Below, one piece after another: positions 23,501 through 38,500 of a stretch of 64,000 bases of DNA. The number at the start of each line of letters is the position of its first letter. The first letter of the stretch is position 1. The notes under the pieces were generated by a model. The model had not been told where the DNA came from. It did no database searches and saw nothing but the letters and a program-made list of their open reading frames with translations. Source of the stretch: Astropecten irregularis (Eukaryota > Echinodermata > Asteroidea > Paxillosida > Astropectinidae); the NCBI GenBank assembly GCA_963971285.1, contig OZ020244.1:21886001-21950000 (forward strand), written 5' to 3'. The position numbers and the translations under genes were made by a program.

Positions 23501-26500
23501 CCTGTAAAGGGTGACACAGGTTTCGCAAGGCCAATGCATTGCAAAGTCTTGGTGGCGCACTCTTTAGAAACACCCAAATTAAGCCAAAGGTTCTGGCTTC
23601 AAATGGCAATTCTGAGATAACACAAGTCAATAAACCTGTAGTGGAGCATCTAAGGGGGAAGGTAATTAGTTTAGAAGCCCAACGAGAAATAATTGGAAGA
23701 AATAAGCACAACATTTCAGACAAATCTGAAATATTTGAAGCAGAACTGTGGAATTTCAAATTTGTCAATGTACACCATTTTGCTTTCTTTCCCAAGAATT
23801 GTTCTTACCGGTATATACATGTATATGGCACTCATATGAGTCCATTCAATTTCTTTTAAATGAACTACATGACTCTAATCAATCTATGTACATGCACTAC
23901 ACAAATTATTTTGTTCTGAGAAATTGAGTACCGGTAATTTCACTCACTAGAACTGTATACCGGTATATACATGTATAATTAGGCCTGGGCGATTAACTCG
24001 ATTAATCGATTAATCGCGATTACATTCCTGTGTCGATTACTCGATTAGTAAATTCTGAACTACTCGATTAATCGTGCCAGCGCGATTAGTGCCTTCGAGT
24101 TGCGATTAATTCCACGAGTTACTACCATTCTCAGTCGATGAATAGCCATGCCGTGTGTGTTGCATGGAGCAGCTTCATAGACTTGATGACAAGTCGTTAG
24201 ATATTCGTGTTTTGTCCATCCGTCCGTCAATATCATGCATCGTTCGTATAGTGAGGCAACGTAATCTTGATTCAATAGGGGGTCGAGGGTGTATATGTAC
24301 CGCGGTCGCGTCCCCGCATGTTGGACATTATGCAGGACGTACACACAGAGATGAACACGCACACCGTACCCCTGGTGTAGCGATAAAATTACCGACTTGA
24401 TATCAAGTCTGGTGCTGCACGTGCACCGGATGCCCGCCCAATTGTGACAGCACCATGACAACATTTTGAGATTACACTGTAATTGGCCAGTAGCCCTTCT
24501 AATAATACTGCCTTATATGGTCAACGTGGATGAGGCATGAATGAGGGCTATACCATTTCGCTGTTTATTGAGGTACATTTAGTTATGTTGCATTTCCAAT
24601 AAATACTATTTATCTCACTTAGTAATAAAACGAAAGGTTGTCGGGACTTGTCGCACACATGAGTTATTGGATACATACAGTTTAAACGTGTCGGGGTGAA
24701 TTTTTATTCAAGCCTGACAGCTGACAACGAAGTTTTTCTCAACTTCTTAGGCCCACGTGTTTACAATGGATACGGCTACCATGGCCGGCCAGCGAGGCTT
24801 GGCGCATGGCGCGATGGCATTCAACTACTCGAGTACAGACGCTACTCGATTATACGATTACTGTACTGGACTACTGTATTGTATCGTATGATAATCGTGA
24901 AGTGAACATGTGGAGTAATCGTGAATTGTAAAATAATCGCGATGTGTTTAGTATTAATCGTGAGCTGTGTAATAATCGTGTTCACTGTTCAGTAATCGTG
25001 AGCTGTGTAATAATCGTGTTCACTGTTCAGCCTACTATCGTTGACTTGTACATGCATGTATGGGTCTGTGTGTACGTACGTGAGGCAATAACTGCATGCC
25101 TTGTCGGCCAACACTTCGCGAAATTACCCTACTTTACTGAAGGAAGTAATTATGGACGATATTAGCTTCACGAATTTTGCATTATACATTATCAGAACAA
25201 AAATGGCATTGCTCAATGCCTCTGAAATCGGAACTGATCGCTGTTGAAACTTGTAAGAATCAATGCATTAATACGCTAGTGCAGTTTACTGCAGTGCCGC
25301 TATGATGAAAGGTACCTGCTGCTTGTATAGTCACTTCCGGGTAATCGCGATTAATCGATTAATCGCGATTATTTCCTCCGCGATTAATCGATTAGTGAAA
25401 AGCACTAATCGCCCAGGCCTATGTATAATGCTCACAATTTTGTGCACACTTTTTAAAATCATTTTAACAATTTACAAATGTAATAAAAGAATTGGATTTT
25501 TTTCTTTGTCATTAAGTGTCTCAAACGAACAAAATTTTTACGAAAGAAAACTGAATGAAAACATTTACCCAAGAAACAGCATTTTCCCTGAAGGGGACCA
25601 GTCAATTAATAAATACGAATGCACAATAAAAGCTGTAAGTTTACCAGTCTATTCTGTAGTGCTGCCGATTCATCTCTCAGCATAGTTTGCACCTTGTGGG
25701 CAACCTCTTTACTCTCAGTATGTTCAGCTTCCATGTTAGCTAACACTGTATCTTTATCCATCAGCTGAGATTGCAACTCTAGCTTCTGTTTGATCAAGAG
25801 CTGCTTGGCTTCCTGCATAGCTGATAGCTCCTAGTGACGGCCAAAAGGAATGGAGATAATAAACACAATAATCAAATAACCATGAGGGAAACTGACTGGA
25901 TTCATTTCAAAAGTCATTTAATAGTGAACACAAATTGACTGAAGACAAATTGACTGGAGCGGGATTCGACCCAGCAATACAGTACCAGTACTCTTCCAAC
26001 TGAGCTATCCAGCCCTATGTTGACAGTGCCCCAAATTGTCAAATAGTTTTGTTTGTTTGGCAATCAGAAGCCATGAAACCACTCACATACCGCTATATCC
26101 CAATAAAAAAAACCGAGCAACATAAGCAATGCTGCAACCTGAGAAACGGTACAATGGGGGATCACTCAAAGAGGATACAGCTCTTTTCTTTATTCAATTT
26201 TCATTAACTTAAAATTAACCAGTCAGTTTTCTTTGTGCATATTCTGACTGCAGAAACAATAATGATAATTGACTATAAAAAAGGGCTGGATAGGTCAATT
26301 GGTTAGAGTGCTGGTATGGTATTCTGAAGGTCGCTGGTTCGAATCCAGCTACAGTCAATTTTTCTTTGTTCACTTATCAATGTCTGATTTCTTGATTATA
26401 GCCAAAACGTTTTAAGTTGCTCTTTTGGGGACGGCATTGTATTACAATCATACTGCTGAGCAGCTCATGACAAGCTCTGGCGCCCTCTCCTGTTAGCACA

Positions 26501-29500
26501 CGTACATATTACAAATCTTTTATACTATGTCTGGTATCCTGACTCCTGTCCGTACCTTGGCTCTATCTTCCCTTTCTTGCTGTGATGCTCTTTGGACTTC
26601 GGCAAGCTGGTCGCTGAGTGATTCCTTGGATTCCTCTGCGTCTTGTATGATTCCCATCAGTTTCTCAATCTCTGCTTGATTGGCTGCCTGAGTGTGAATG
26701 TATAGCCATAAATCCTGATTTAAAAATTGCTATAAGACTATTCTGAAGCATCTTATTACTTGGGCCCAAATTCATGGAATCAGTTACTGCCTATTTTGTG
26801 CTTACGGGTACTGCTACAAGCACAAATCTATTTCATGGAATCTGTAAGCAAGACTTTCTGCGCTTAATAATCGGTAAGCGAATAATTTCTTGGCTAAGGC
26901 TGCATCCAAATCTGTTGTCTAGAGCTTGCTCCATCGGAACCATGTGGAGACATCAAGAAAATAGACCTAGCCATAGCTCTGGAAGCCCGATTCGGACACG
27001 GCCTAACCTTGGTTTATTTTTCTGCTAACAGGCTGTCATGTGCATTCTGCAAGAAGTCCTTGCTTAGCGTAGTGAGAAAGACAACTCTCCTGTGAGATAT
27101 GCGAACCGTAAGCAAAAAAAGTCTGCTATCGTATTAAAGCGAAGAATTGATGCTTACGGTAACAATTTCCATGGAACTGAACCATGTTTGAGAGCTCTGA
27201 TCTTCAACAATGAACATCTACCACTATGCTATTTGAATCTGTTTCTCAAATTTGGAAACAGTAAATTTACATTCTCAAAATGTAGAGAATTTAAAATGAA
27301 CTGAGGCCAAATGTTTTCAGGGTTCTTAATTACCTCCTCCTTCTTGAGTAATTTGAATCGATCGATCTCCACCTTCAGCTCTTCATCAAGTTCAGCAACA
27401 CGTGCATCCAGCACCATCTTGACCTGTTATATGTAGATTGGGATGGAAACAAGGTGGAAAGTGACTTTGATAAATAGTGTCCTGGAGTTTTAAAGCTCTT
27501 TGATCCAGATAATGGCAATAAGTTGTAATAAAATATTAAATTTGAATGCCTCAATAAGACAGTATTCGTTGACACCTAAAATAAACTCAAATGCCTGTCA
27601 AGTATCAGCATCTATTTATTGTGCATAAATGGTAACAGCCATTTTCTACCTTAACAGGTGCCTGTTATATATAAATATACAGGTACTTCCTGACAATTGT
27701 GGCAAAGTGTCTCCCTGAAGGACTTGCTTAAGCACAAATAAAACAATTATGAGAATTAGCTATTGCTTACTAACAGCACAACATTCAGATCAGGGGCCAA
27801 TTTCATAGAGCACCAAAATTTGCTTAAACACCAAAAACCTTCATTTAAAATAAAATCAGTATGTCAGCCCAAACTCTTTGTGAATGTCAGCAAACAATGG
27901 CTGAATACAAGTCAAAAGCAGTAAACTTCACATGAAATGTTGGTTGCCAATCCTGTTGGATCAAGAAGACTTTTAATGCTTAAGCAAATTTTGTGCTTAA
28001 GCAGCTCTATGAAATTGGTCCCTACTTTTGGCTGGTAAGCAGATTTCATTAAGAAAGGCTCACGGTCGTACTTAAGCAACTTTTGGTGCTTAAAATGGCA
28101 TCTGCTGAATATGAATCATGAAATTAAGAAGAATTTATTATAAACCCCTGGATCAGTACATACTTCCTGTAGCCCTTCTACACTGCTCATCAGCGATGCC
28201 TCACTACCTCGTACTTTCTCCAAAGTCTCCTCCGTGGCCGTCAAGCTGTCGTGAAGATTCTCCAGTTCCTGCTGGAGTGCCGCTGATTTCTCCTGACCAT
28301 CCTGTGTATCAGTCAACAAGAAAATGAAAAGATCTTGACTCTTAACTTTCAAACAACTTTATAAAGAATGTACTGACACAGGCAAGTGATAGACATGCGA
28401 GGAAGGTACAATGATAATAATAACTGGTATTTATAAAGTGTCTTTACAAGAAGATCAAAGCGCTGTACAGAATGTATCCATAAACAACAAGACAAAGACA
28501 GGGGTTATGGGAACAAATATGATTTAAGTTGTTTCCTAAAAACAGTTACAGAGGGAGAATTCCTGATGTTGATGGGGACAGAGTTCCACAGTTTGGGACC
28601 GGTTATTGAAAGATTTTAACCGAGAATGAGTGCTTTAGTGAAGAATGCCAAGCATGGAGGGCTGGGATGGACACCGTTGATGAGAGGTATGGTACCAAGC
28701 AAGCTCATCAAAGGACTGAAGATGCTAGACATGTACCTACACCATACTGTTCAGTTGGGGCATGCTACAAAGGAAGTCTAGTGTTTCCCATTATGCCGAC
28801 ATCATGATACATATTGCGTGCGTTCGTTTAGCTTCCACAAGTTGACACACGAGTCAACCTCGTCCAAACACTCTTGCTTGTTATGCCCAATATACACGAC
28901 CATTCCCACATCAGGGCTGCTCTGTGTAAGCTAAACGAAAGCATCCATTGTAGAGTCTACAACACACTTTCTCAATACTATTCCTTTTGAAAGTTGAATC
29001 AGAATCCGCAATATTAATGATCAATTTAACACATAAACGTTAAATAAATGGTCCTGAATTTTGCAGTGAACCCTTACCCTGACTTGTGTCTGCAGCTTCA
29101 CAACTTGCGATTCATAGTTTCGACACTGGTCACATGACTTGGCAATTTCTTGTTCTAGCACCTACAGAAAAACAAAACAAACAAACAAGTACACTTTTAC
29201 AATCAAAAGATTTAACATTACATTGGTCATATTGTTTTCCACAAAAAATAATAAATCTTCAGGCCGAGTGACTTATTTGACAATTTAAAATTGGAACTCA
29301 GTAGAGAAAAGAATGATTTTCACCTCAATTTTCTGCTGCAAATCTTTCTGTTGATCTTCTTTACTTTCCAGCTGTTTCTCCAACTTACTGCACATCTCAA
29401 CCTGAACATAAGCCAGATAAAATCATTACTCTGTAACTGTCATTTATGTCAAATGAACCAGAAAAAACACAAACAGATAATAAACATATACATGTACCAT

Positions 29501-32500
29501 AACAATGTCCATCGTCAAATCTGCACCCTTAGCCCTAACCCTGTGCACTTAGCACACAAGGCAAGTGCAGCTTACCATACATTATCACACTCTCCATTAA
29601 GGAGGAACACTACAGGATCATAAACCATGCATTATAATAATGGTGGCTACTTATTAAGCGCAGGTTCCGTCTTTGGACACTCCCGACGAATGCAGACCTA
29701 CAATCTGTGCATTCCGAACACATGCAGCTGCGCAAATGGATTACAGTCCAACTGGAATTTGAAATAATTGTGAGGCGGTATTCAACCATTGTGTGCCAGC
29801 ATTGTTTACCCGAGCTCCCTGCATATCTACATGTATAGCCCAATCAGATGACCTCTATTTGACAGGTGGCTGATAATCAGGTCGATACAAACAAAGCAAA
29901 AAGAAACTGACTGATGGCTGAAGGGGTGATAACTACCTTCTGAGCTATGGTTGTCTCCTGGTCCTTAGACTGTTTCCTGAGGGATACGACAACGTCCTGC
30001 TCCACGCTGAACTGCTCCTGTAACTCTTTCTTCTCTTGGTCAAGGTGTCCGAGGCGCTCAATCAACTCCAGCTCAGTCTGCTGTTTGGCGGCCAGACTTG
30101 TCTGCGGACAAATGATGACCATTGACAAAAAATGACCACTGACATGGTTAGACTAATGGATATGTTAATGATGGGGCAATGTAGCACTCGACTCTAGGTT
30201 AAGTGGTCTGATATGTTTCAAATCAAGGTAGGAATTTTTATCTGAGACTAGAATTGAAATGTGACAAAAGGAACTAGAAAATTACAACTATAGTTGACCC
30301 AGAGGGTATAGACAAACCCATCCAGAGCCCAGCTGCATGGTCTGGTTAACAACTTTTGAGGTGCTGGCCGGCTTGCCTTGTAATCCTTCAGACATGTCAG
30401 ATTAAAATTCAAGTTCATGCTAGTTTCACACAAAGAAAGTGAAAAGCTCTCAATAGCTTTGAGATTGAACTAAGTACTTAGAGTACACCATTCTGGAGGT
30501 CGCAGGTTCAAATCCCACTCCAGTAAATTTTTTTTGGTTCACCTTTCAATGCATGATACTAATAACCTACCTTGGTTTGACTGAGTTCTGTTTGCATGGT
30601 TTGCAGGTCAGCGGTTAATTTCTCTACTTTCTCTGCAGCTTGCACCATCACGGCAGCCTGTATGAAAGAGGAGGAAGATAAGGTATACTTACTACTCAGT
30701 CTCATGTACCTACATGTAGGATACCTCAAGTGGATTATGTTGGTGTGTACTTATGCAAGAGGAAGAACCAAGCAGGCGATATGCTCTCTACTGCCCAGCC
30801 CATGGCAATATACAGATCCAGTAAGCCCCACCCACTGCACATGTGGGCAATGAACACGCCTCCCTTTCCAATGTCACACTGCATATTGTTCCAGTCCTGC
30901 GTTCTAAGCCCTCTCTCCAAAGCGCTGGCCAATCACAATTCATGGAATTTGACGACCCAATGCGCATCTGGAAAGGATCGACAGATTCTGCACATTGTGA
31001 TTGGCCAACGCATTGCCAACTCTTGGAGTCGCACTGTTTGGAATCGCCGTTTTGCCATGTGCACTCTCACAATTGTTCCTATGATATTGGAGTGGCATTC
31101 AGAAAAATTCTGTCTTCAGACAAGGGGCCAATTTCATAGAGCTGGTTAAGCACAAAATATGCTTAAGCATGAAAAGTTTTCCTTGATCAAACAGGATTAC
31201 CAACAAAATTTTCATGTGATGTTCACTGCTTTTGATTTGTATTCGGCCATTGTTTGATGAGCATAACATTCACAAAGAGTTTTGGCTGGCATACTGATTT
31301 TATTTACCAAGGTTTTTGGTGCTTAAGCAAATTTTGGTGCTTAAGAAGCTCTATGAAATTGGCCCCATATGAGGTACATGTACACACCTTTTGCTGCTGC
31401 AGGTGACTCAGCTCTTGCTCCTTCTGATGCAGACTTGCTTGTGTCTTGGACAGAGCCTCCTCAACAGACCTCTTCTCCTCTCCAATATTGGCCACCTGCC
31501 AATCACAAGGGAAAAAACAGTCCTTGGTCATGGGTGGGTACATATTAAACTGCTTCAATCTCTACGTGCTCTGTAGATAGAGCACATAGATGCAGAACAA
31601 TTTCTCAGAGACCAATTTTTATCATGAAACTTGGTGTGTTAATCAGGGATCCTTAGTTTTGTACATAAAAGCTTGCCGCATGATGCGACAAAGTCATGGA
31701 CATGAGCAGATGATAGACATGATGATCATGTTGTCGCACTGGGATTCCTAGACTAACTTGATGTAATAATTATAATTACCTCTTGCTGTAGCTGTGATTG
31801 TATCTGTGTCAGGCTGCTTCGACTCGACTCCAGCTCGCCTTCCAGCCTGAGAATCGTGGCATCATTCTGCTCTTTTGTCTGAGAGAAACAAGTTAATACA
31901 TAGAAAACTTACACCTCATGTTATCACCCTTCCATTACCTTAACCCCCCCCCCCCCCCCCCCACTGACCTAACCTCAACCTCTCAAACTAGCTGCTGGCA
32001 ATCTATCTCCCTTACTCACTACACGACAAACCTAATGACTTTCATCACATAGCATCATGACAGCAACCCCAGCAGCACCTCAATAGACCCTCATCCATAC
32101 CTCCATATGGCCTCCTGCACCATCCCAATTTACCAAAAGCCTTATAGCATCCTCTCATCATTACAGAGCTCTAGCTCTAGAGGTGCCATCTGACTTGTTT
32201 AGATCCGGGGATAAATTATCTTGGGATGACAACATATCACGGGCAAAATGTAGACACCCTGAGATTAATTATCATGGGATGACAACATCATAAAATCAAG
32301 ATGTCGTCCTCTTGCCTATAATATGTCGTCACCCCAAAATCATCCCAGGATGTTGACAAGTCGGATGGCCCTCTAGAGATACACCTGTACGTACATCATC
32401 AATTCTAACTCAGATAATCAACGGAGCTGCTTCATCACTACCATCAGACTCACCTGGTTGTGCTCCCCTGTTAGCTTCGAGTAGGCAGCTTCTTTGTCGG

Positions 32501-35500
32501 CTAGCTGGGCTTGGAGTGTCTGCAGCTGACCGGTAAGCTGGGTTTCTAGCTCTTTCTTATTTTCCTCAATAAGAGCCAACTGACTGATCTACAAGAGCAA
32601 AATGCAAACACCAAGGATGCAAGGCAAATTTAACTTCAGTTCATTTATCCAAGCGCTGTCAATTCTTAGGATGTAATCTTAATCAACAGGCTAAACGGCG
32701 GGGATTGTCTCCTTTCATTTATTTACACCATTTCGGGCAGAAATATTTTAACGGTACATTTCTACCATCACCATCTTCATACCCTGAAAGTTATACGAAA
32801 ATCTGTGAACATTTCTGTTTGGGTATGTTACCAATCATGTACTGTACCTTCAAACATGTCAAATTACAATCATTCAACTGAGAAGTGTCAAATAAAGTAG
32901 AAAGTAAGGTAATAGAAATGAAACAATAATATAAATAAGATGCAACAATAACTTGACAAACAGATAAACAGACACAAACAAACAGTCAAATAGACAGACA
33001 AACAGGAACCAAAACAAGAAGCACCCCTGCAGGATTGCAAAAAAGAAAACTTAATTTCTATTGAGTTGCTCCTTCGAGTACCACTCAATGCAATTCAATG
33101 GAAGTAACAAAGCAATCATCACATTGAGACAGCGTGACAGGGAATTGCTTCCCGGTGGAAGCTAGGGGTTATTAACATGAACGAGCATTCATTCCAGTAC
33201 CTTAGCCTGTAAGTCATTCTGTAGTAATGAGTGTTGATGGCTGGATGTTGTTAGCTCTTGCTCCAGCGATGCCTGTTTCATATCCAATGAAGACAGCTGC
33301 TCCTTGGTGCTTGTTACCTCCGATCGAGTCTGCAAAAAAAACACCAAAACACACCCCAAATGTCAAGGCATCCCTGGCATCGTACACAATAATAAGACTT
33401 CTCACACAACCAGTCATACCAGTGTTATCTCACGTAACAGCTGTGATTGAAATCTAGCATCTTGAAGAAGTACTCTTTCATTCTTAGAAAATTTACAGGC
33501 TTAATACAAACATTTAATGACAACTTGATGATTTGCAGGGAACCATATGGTGAATGCTTTTTTTTTTAATGTTTTGTCTTGGTTTTTGAACAGCATATAT
33601 TGATTAGTAATTGACTCTGTACCCATAATGATGTTGGAAATATTGCAAAGACTGGTGTATTTTCCGCTAAAGTTTAAATCATCAGTTAGTCATATAAGAA
33701 ATTAAGCTTTTAACAGGTGAAGAAAGAAAAATTGACTGGAGCGGGATTTGAATCTGGAATATTGTAACTTTGTATTTACCAACTGAACTATCCAGCCCTA
33801 TGTTGGTGCTGTCCCAAACTTTCAGTCATCTTTATTCGTTAGAAATTAAACTAGTCATTCACAAAAATAAATCATATCTAAGCAGCTTCCACTATGAGGC
33901 GGCACTGACGTACCTTTTCTAGTTGTTCCTGAGTCCTGTTCAGCTCTTGCTGCTTATCCTCCAGGCCAGCTTGAGTCGTTCGGAGATGACTTTCCAGATC
34001 AGCCCGTTGCGTTGCCATGGATGCCTCCACAGCCAGGAGCAGTTCACCCTAGCAATCGGTGGCAAGAATCAACAATCATCAATGAATGTACAGCAAGTTA
34101 TTGGATATCTAAGAGAAAGCTGGGCAACATACATCATGTAGATCGACTGCCAAAGATTCAGACCTACAATTCCTCATCAGGACATAGCACCTGATGATGA
34201 TGCTTCATCGATGGAGTCATGGAAGACATAACGTGACATATATTGGCCCTGAAGTGTATACGCCTTATGCTTGGTGCATCCATCCTACATTCGAAGCAGT
34301 GCAATCAAACCGAGGCTTAGATTCAAAAGTCTGATACCCGTTTTCTTTTTAGAATAGTATTATCTTTTCCAATGGTTATATAAGGAAGGTGACACGATGG
34401 ATGCACCGTGGATAAGGCCTATTATAAGATCATCAATTGGTGTCAAGCTGGTGTCTGTTACTGTACTTAGCTGAGTTTGCACATTTAATTCAATAATGAT
34501 GACAAGGAGGACTGGGTCTGGGTTCTATTACCCAAATACATTGCCTGATTTAGCACACAAAAAAGGTGAAGCTTCTCTATACACAATTATTTGTTCAAAG
34601 ACATTTTCAAGAACATTTCCAAGACAATTCCACGGAAATCCTGGCAGGAACTTCCTCAAAGCCTAAAAGATAGACGGGTCCTGTTAACTTGATCTGAGAA
34701 AGATTTGAGGCGGTATTTGGCATGTTTGGGGCTGTGAAGGTTTGTACTGACTGAAATGAGTAGTCCCTGTGCGTACCATCATGTTACTAACCTTTGTCTG
34801 CAGATCTGCTTCTGTGCTAGCTAGTCTCTCTTGAGCTGCTGTCAGTTTAGTCTTGGACTCTTTCAAACTGGTCTCCGTCCTCTCGAGTTGCTGGCTCATG
34901 CTCTCCACCTGAGCTTTGCTCTGCCGATTTTCAAAGTAAAGTACACTTGAATATTAATTATTTTCGTCTGGGAGATCAAAAAAATATGCAAATTAGGCTT
35001 GCCCTTCACCGACTTAGATGAGCACTACATACTCAGTGCTTGTTGAGTGCACATGAACAAATTGATGGACTGGCTCAGGTGGGATTTGAACCCACGACCT
35101 CCAGCTAGCTCGGTGGCCTATATGGCACCTGCACTCGTAAGTAGGAAGTCATGGGTTCCAATCCCACCTGAGCCAGCACATGATTTGTCCATGTGCACTC
35201 AACAAGCACTGAGTATGCAGTGCTCATCTACGTTGGTAAAGGGCAAGCCTATTTTGCATAAAGTACACTTAAAAATAATCAACACAAGTAAAAATGTCTG
35301 CAAACCACTTTAATTATCAACTAGACTAGTACGAGTAAGCTCAGAGTTACTCTGATGTTTCGAATCCGATCAGAATCTTCTATCAAAGTCACGGTCTCCA
35401 GTTTTAATAGGCTTTGAGAAAGATCATTCTGGGATGAGAAAAGTCTGGCTCTCCTAGCTAGCTCCTGACCTACACTAACCTGTTGCAGTTGTTTATGAAG

Positions 35501-38500
35501 CTCCTCGATGGCTGCCCGATGTTCCTCTGTCAGTCTGTCTTTGTTTGTCTCAAGGGCAGATACCTGATCCTGTAAACTTTCCTGCAACAAAACACGCGTC
35601 ATGCCCACAAACAGTCTATAAAAAACATACATTACACAAGTCTTTTTTCTGTAAAAAACTCAAATTACGACAAGTTTATAGTTTTGTATCATCTGTAGTG
35701 AGTGGTCTGCAGTCTAACTTTCAAAAGAGTCACTGCGCAGAAAACTTGCAGCTATTGAACGTATTTCTTTTCAAGGCAAAGGTACTGTTAAAATGTTACA
35801 CAATTGGTTTTTACAAGTTTACACTGTTTCTGCCTACATTTTCCTGTCGTAGTTGTTGTATAGCTGTAGATATACCCTCTCCAGCTTCAATCTAGATACA
35901 AGGATAGAAAACAAAAAGAAACCACAATTTGATGATTATATTAAAAATAAAAAGCCGTATCCTCTTTGAGTGATCCCCCATGCACCGTTCCCAGGTTGCA
36001 GCATTGCTGCGTGTATCGGTGAAATGATCCCTGGGATATGGCGGTGTGTGCATGGTTTCATGGCTTCTGACTGCCAAACTAACAAAGATAATGAACTATT
36101 GGGGTCACCACCAACGTAAGGCTGGATGGCTCAGTTGGTAGAGCGCCTGTACGGTATTCGGTAGGTCGCCAGTTCGACTCCCGCTCCAGTCAATTTTTCT
36201 TTGTTCACTTTTCAAAGACTTCATCCAAATTAAAAAGAAATCAGTGCATACATGTTAGTATACACTTCATACTGACTATACATGTAGCAGAACGTCACGA
36301 GTGAGTTGAAGCTATGGGAACATGCCCCAACAACATGGAGGAGTCAGGGAACCCTTGGCATACTGCATATTAACTCAGACTGTACATGTACCTTGGCCAT
36401 CAAGTCAGTCTTCTCTCCTTCCAGTCTCTCTGTGACATCTCTCTGCTTCTGAAGAGATGTTTCTACTTCTGTTAATTTCTCCTGTCTATAAAACATAATG
36501 AAATCACACACAAATACATTGTAATTGTCAAAGTGAACCAGACCGTACAACAAACACAAAGAAAACAGTTGCTTAATATATTAGGCAAAGTCTCTCTTTG
36601 CATCAATTTCAGGTTTTGTGATTGGTCAAGGAGCTTGGTATGGATAATTTCCCTCTAAATTTGATTGTTTTAACTCCTTGAACTATCTTTGAAAATAGCA
36701 GTAAATGGGCTACAGTTTCTGACAGGCACTGAGAGACAAAAATATCTGACAATACAGAGATCCCATATCATAAACAGCTCAGATGGCAGAGTGCTATAGC
36801 AATACTAAACCCCAAGTGCTAGGTTCAATTCTTAATTTCCTCTGCTCCCCGAAACCATCGCTGAAAAACATTTGTATATATACTGTTGTGTTTCATACCA
36901 AGATTGTTAATAACAATTTTCAGATATTTGTTTCCACCGATGGGACACACTGAAATATGGACTTTAAACCCGTTTATGACTATTAATACCGTTTGTATTT
37001 TGGCAAGAAACATGCGCCTTTCTCAAAGCTCGGCTTAGCCTCAGACTCTGATTTTTCATTGAAGCTAAAGCTCTATTTTCTTTTTCAAACCAGAGAATCT
37101 ACCTCCAAACAGCAGCCAAAAGCCTCTGTTTCGATACCCAAAATTTTACAATGGATTCATGGCATGGAGTCAAAGCTGGAGCCTGAGCTAGAGCCAAGCT
37201 TTGAGAAAGGCCCCTACTGTATAATATGCATTCCATTCACCAAAGTTTAATAGTACCAGTATCCTATGACAACTTCCTTGCACTCAAGACGGATGCAAAT
37301 CCACCAACAAGCCCATACAAAACTACGGTCCCTAGGTCAAACAGACCTGTGCCCACCAGGGTCCAAAAAGACTCGATCACTTACTTGTCTGCCAATGATC
37401 GTTGCTGGTCTTCTATTTGTGATTGCCTATCTCGTAGCTGTGTTCGTAGTTCATCATTGTTAATACTCTCCTGCTCATACTGTTGTTGTATCATGTCTAG
37501 CTGTAGTTGAAGGTCCGATGCTTGCGAGTCTTTCCCAGCAATGCTAGCCTCGGTCTGTAGAGATATGGGGTATACTTTAAAACTTTTCTAAAGCTCAATG
37601 GTTTGTTCAAAACAACAAATGGAAATCACAAATACATCAAATAAGAATTGTGCTATGGCCTAGTGGTCTCGCACGTCATACTCAAGGCCCCGTGGTCAAT
37701 TTAGAGATTGTGGGTTCGGATCAATCTGTGTGCTTGCATCCTTGGGCAAGATGCTTTATCACATATTGCTCTTCTTCACCCAGGTGTAAATGGGTACCTG
37801 CGAGGGTCAGAGGGTAGAGATGGCTTTATGAATGATTAGCCTTTGTGTGCCTTTCAGCAGCCGCGGCACAGTGAGTCGAAACTGTTTCAGAGATAGCAGT
37901 AATACTTGCATAGAGACATCACACATTGATTGTTATATGCACTGTAATTGTGCAGTTATTTATTATCATAAAGTACATTGCTTAGGTTAAGCATATGGCT
38001 GCATATTGCACATTCACCAATGGTAGTCAATGGCTGGTGACTGCAAAAGTCTCTTTGGACTTATCTAAATGTGGGGCAAGTTCTCATGAATACTGATAGC
38101 TCGGTTTGATAAAGTGCCTGATCTGGTAAGCTTACCTTAGCCAGCTGCAGCTGTGCTGCTGCAAGTTGCTGTTGCAGCTGCAGGTGTTGTTCCTCGGCAG
38201 ACTGTCGGCTGTCCGCTAACTGCTTTTGTATCTTGGAGATCTCTGATTCCATCTCCTCCTGGGCAAGCTTAGACTGCACAGGTGCAAGAACATGGAAGTA
38301 GACATCAAGTTCCATTAGTGTGTACTGACAATGCATGCAGGTTATAAGCTGCTTGCTTTCTCTAGGGGCACTATACACACATTGCTGCACAACAAGGTAA
38401 GGCCTGGACCTATTATGGGGTGCAATAAAACACGGGTGGAGTTGCACCATAAATACCTGTTGCAGTTGATGCTGCAGCTCAGCATACTGGCTCTCTTTAC

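Noticed and set aside
24060-24464. 134-codon frame within the hAT-like element as a transposase
   Set aside because: No catalytic or dimerisation motifs of hAT transposase could be seen; the composition looks random.
26281-26355. Functional tRNA genes at the SINE heads (also 36119, 61694, 61908, 35062)
   Set aside because: They have A/B-box-like motifs but no credible anticodon stem or acceptor pairing, and all are followed by the same SINE tail.
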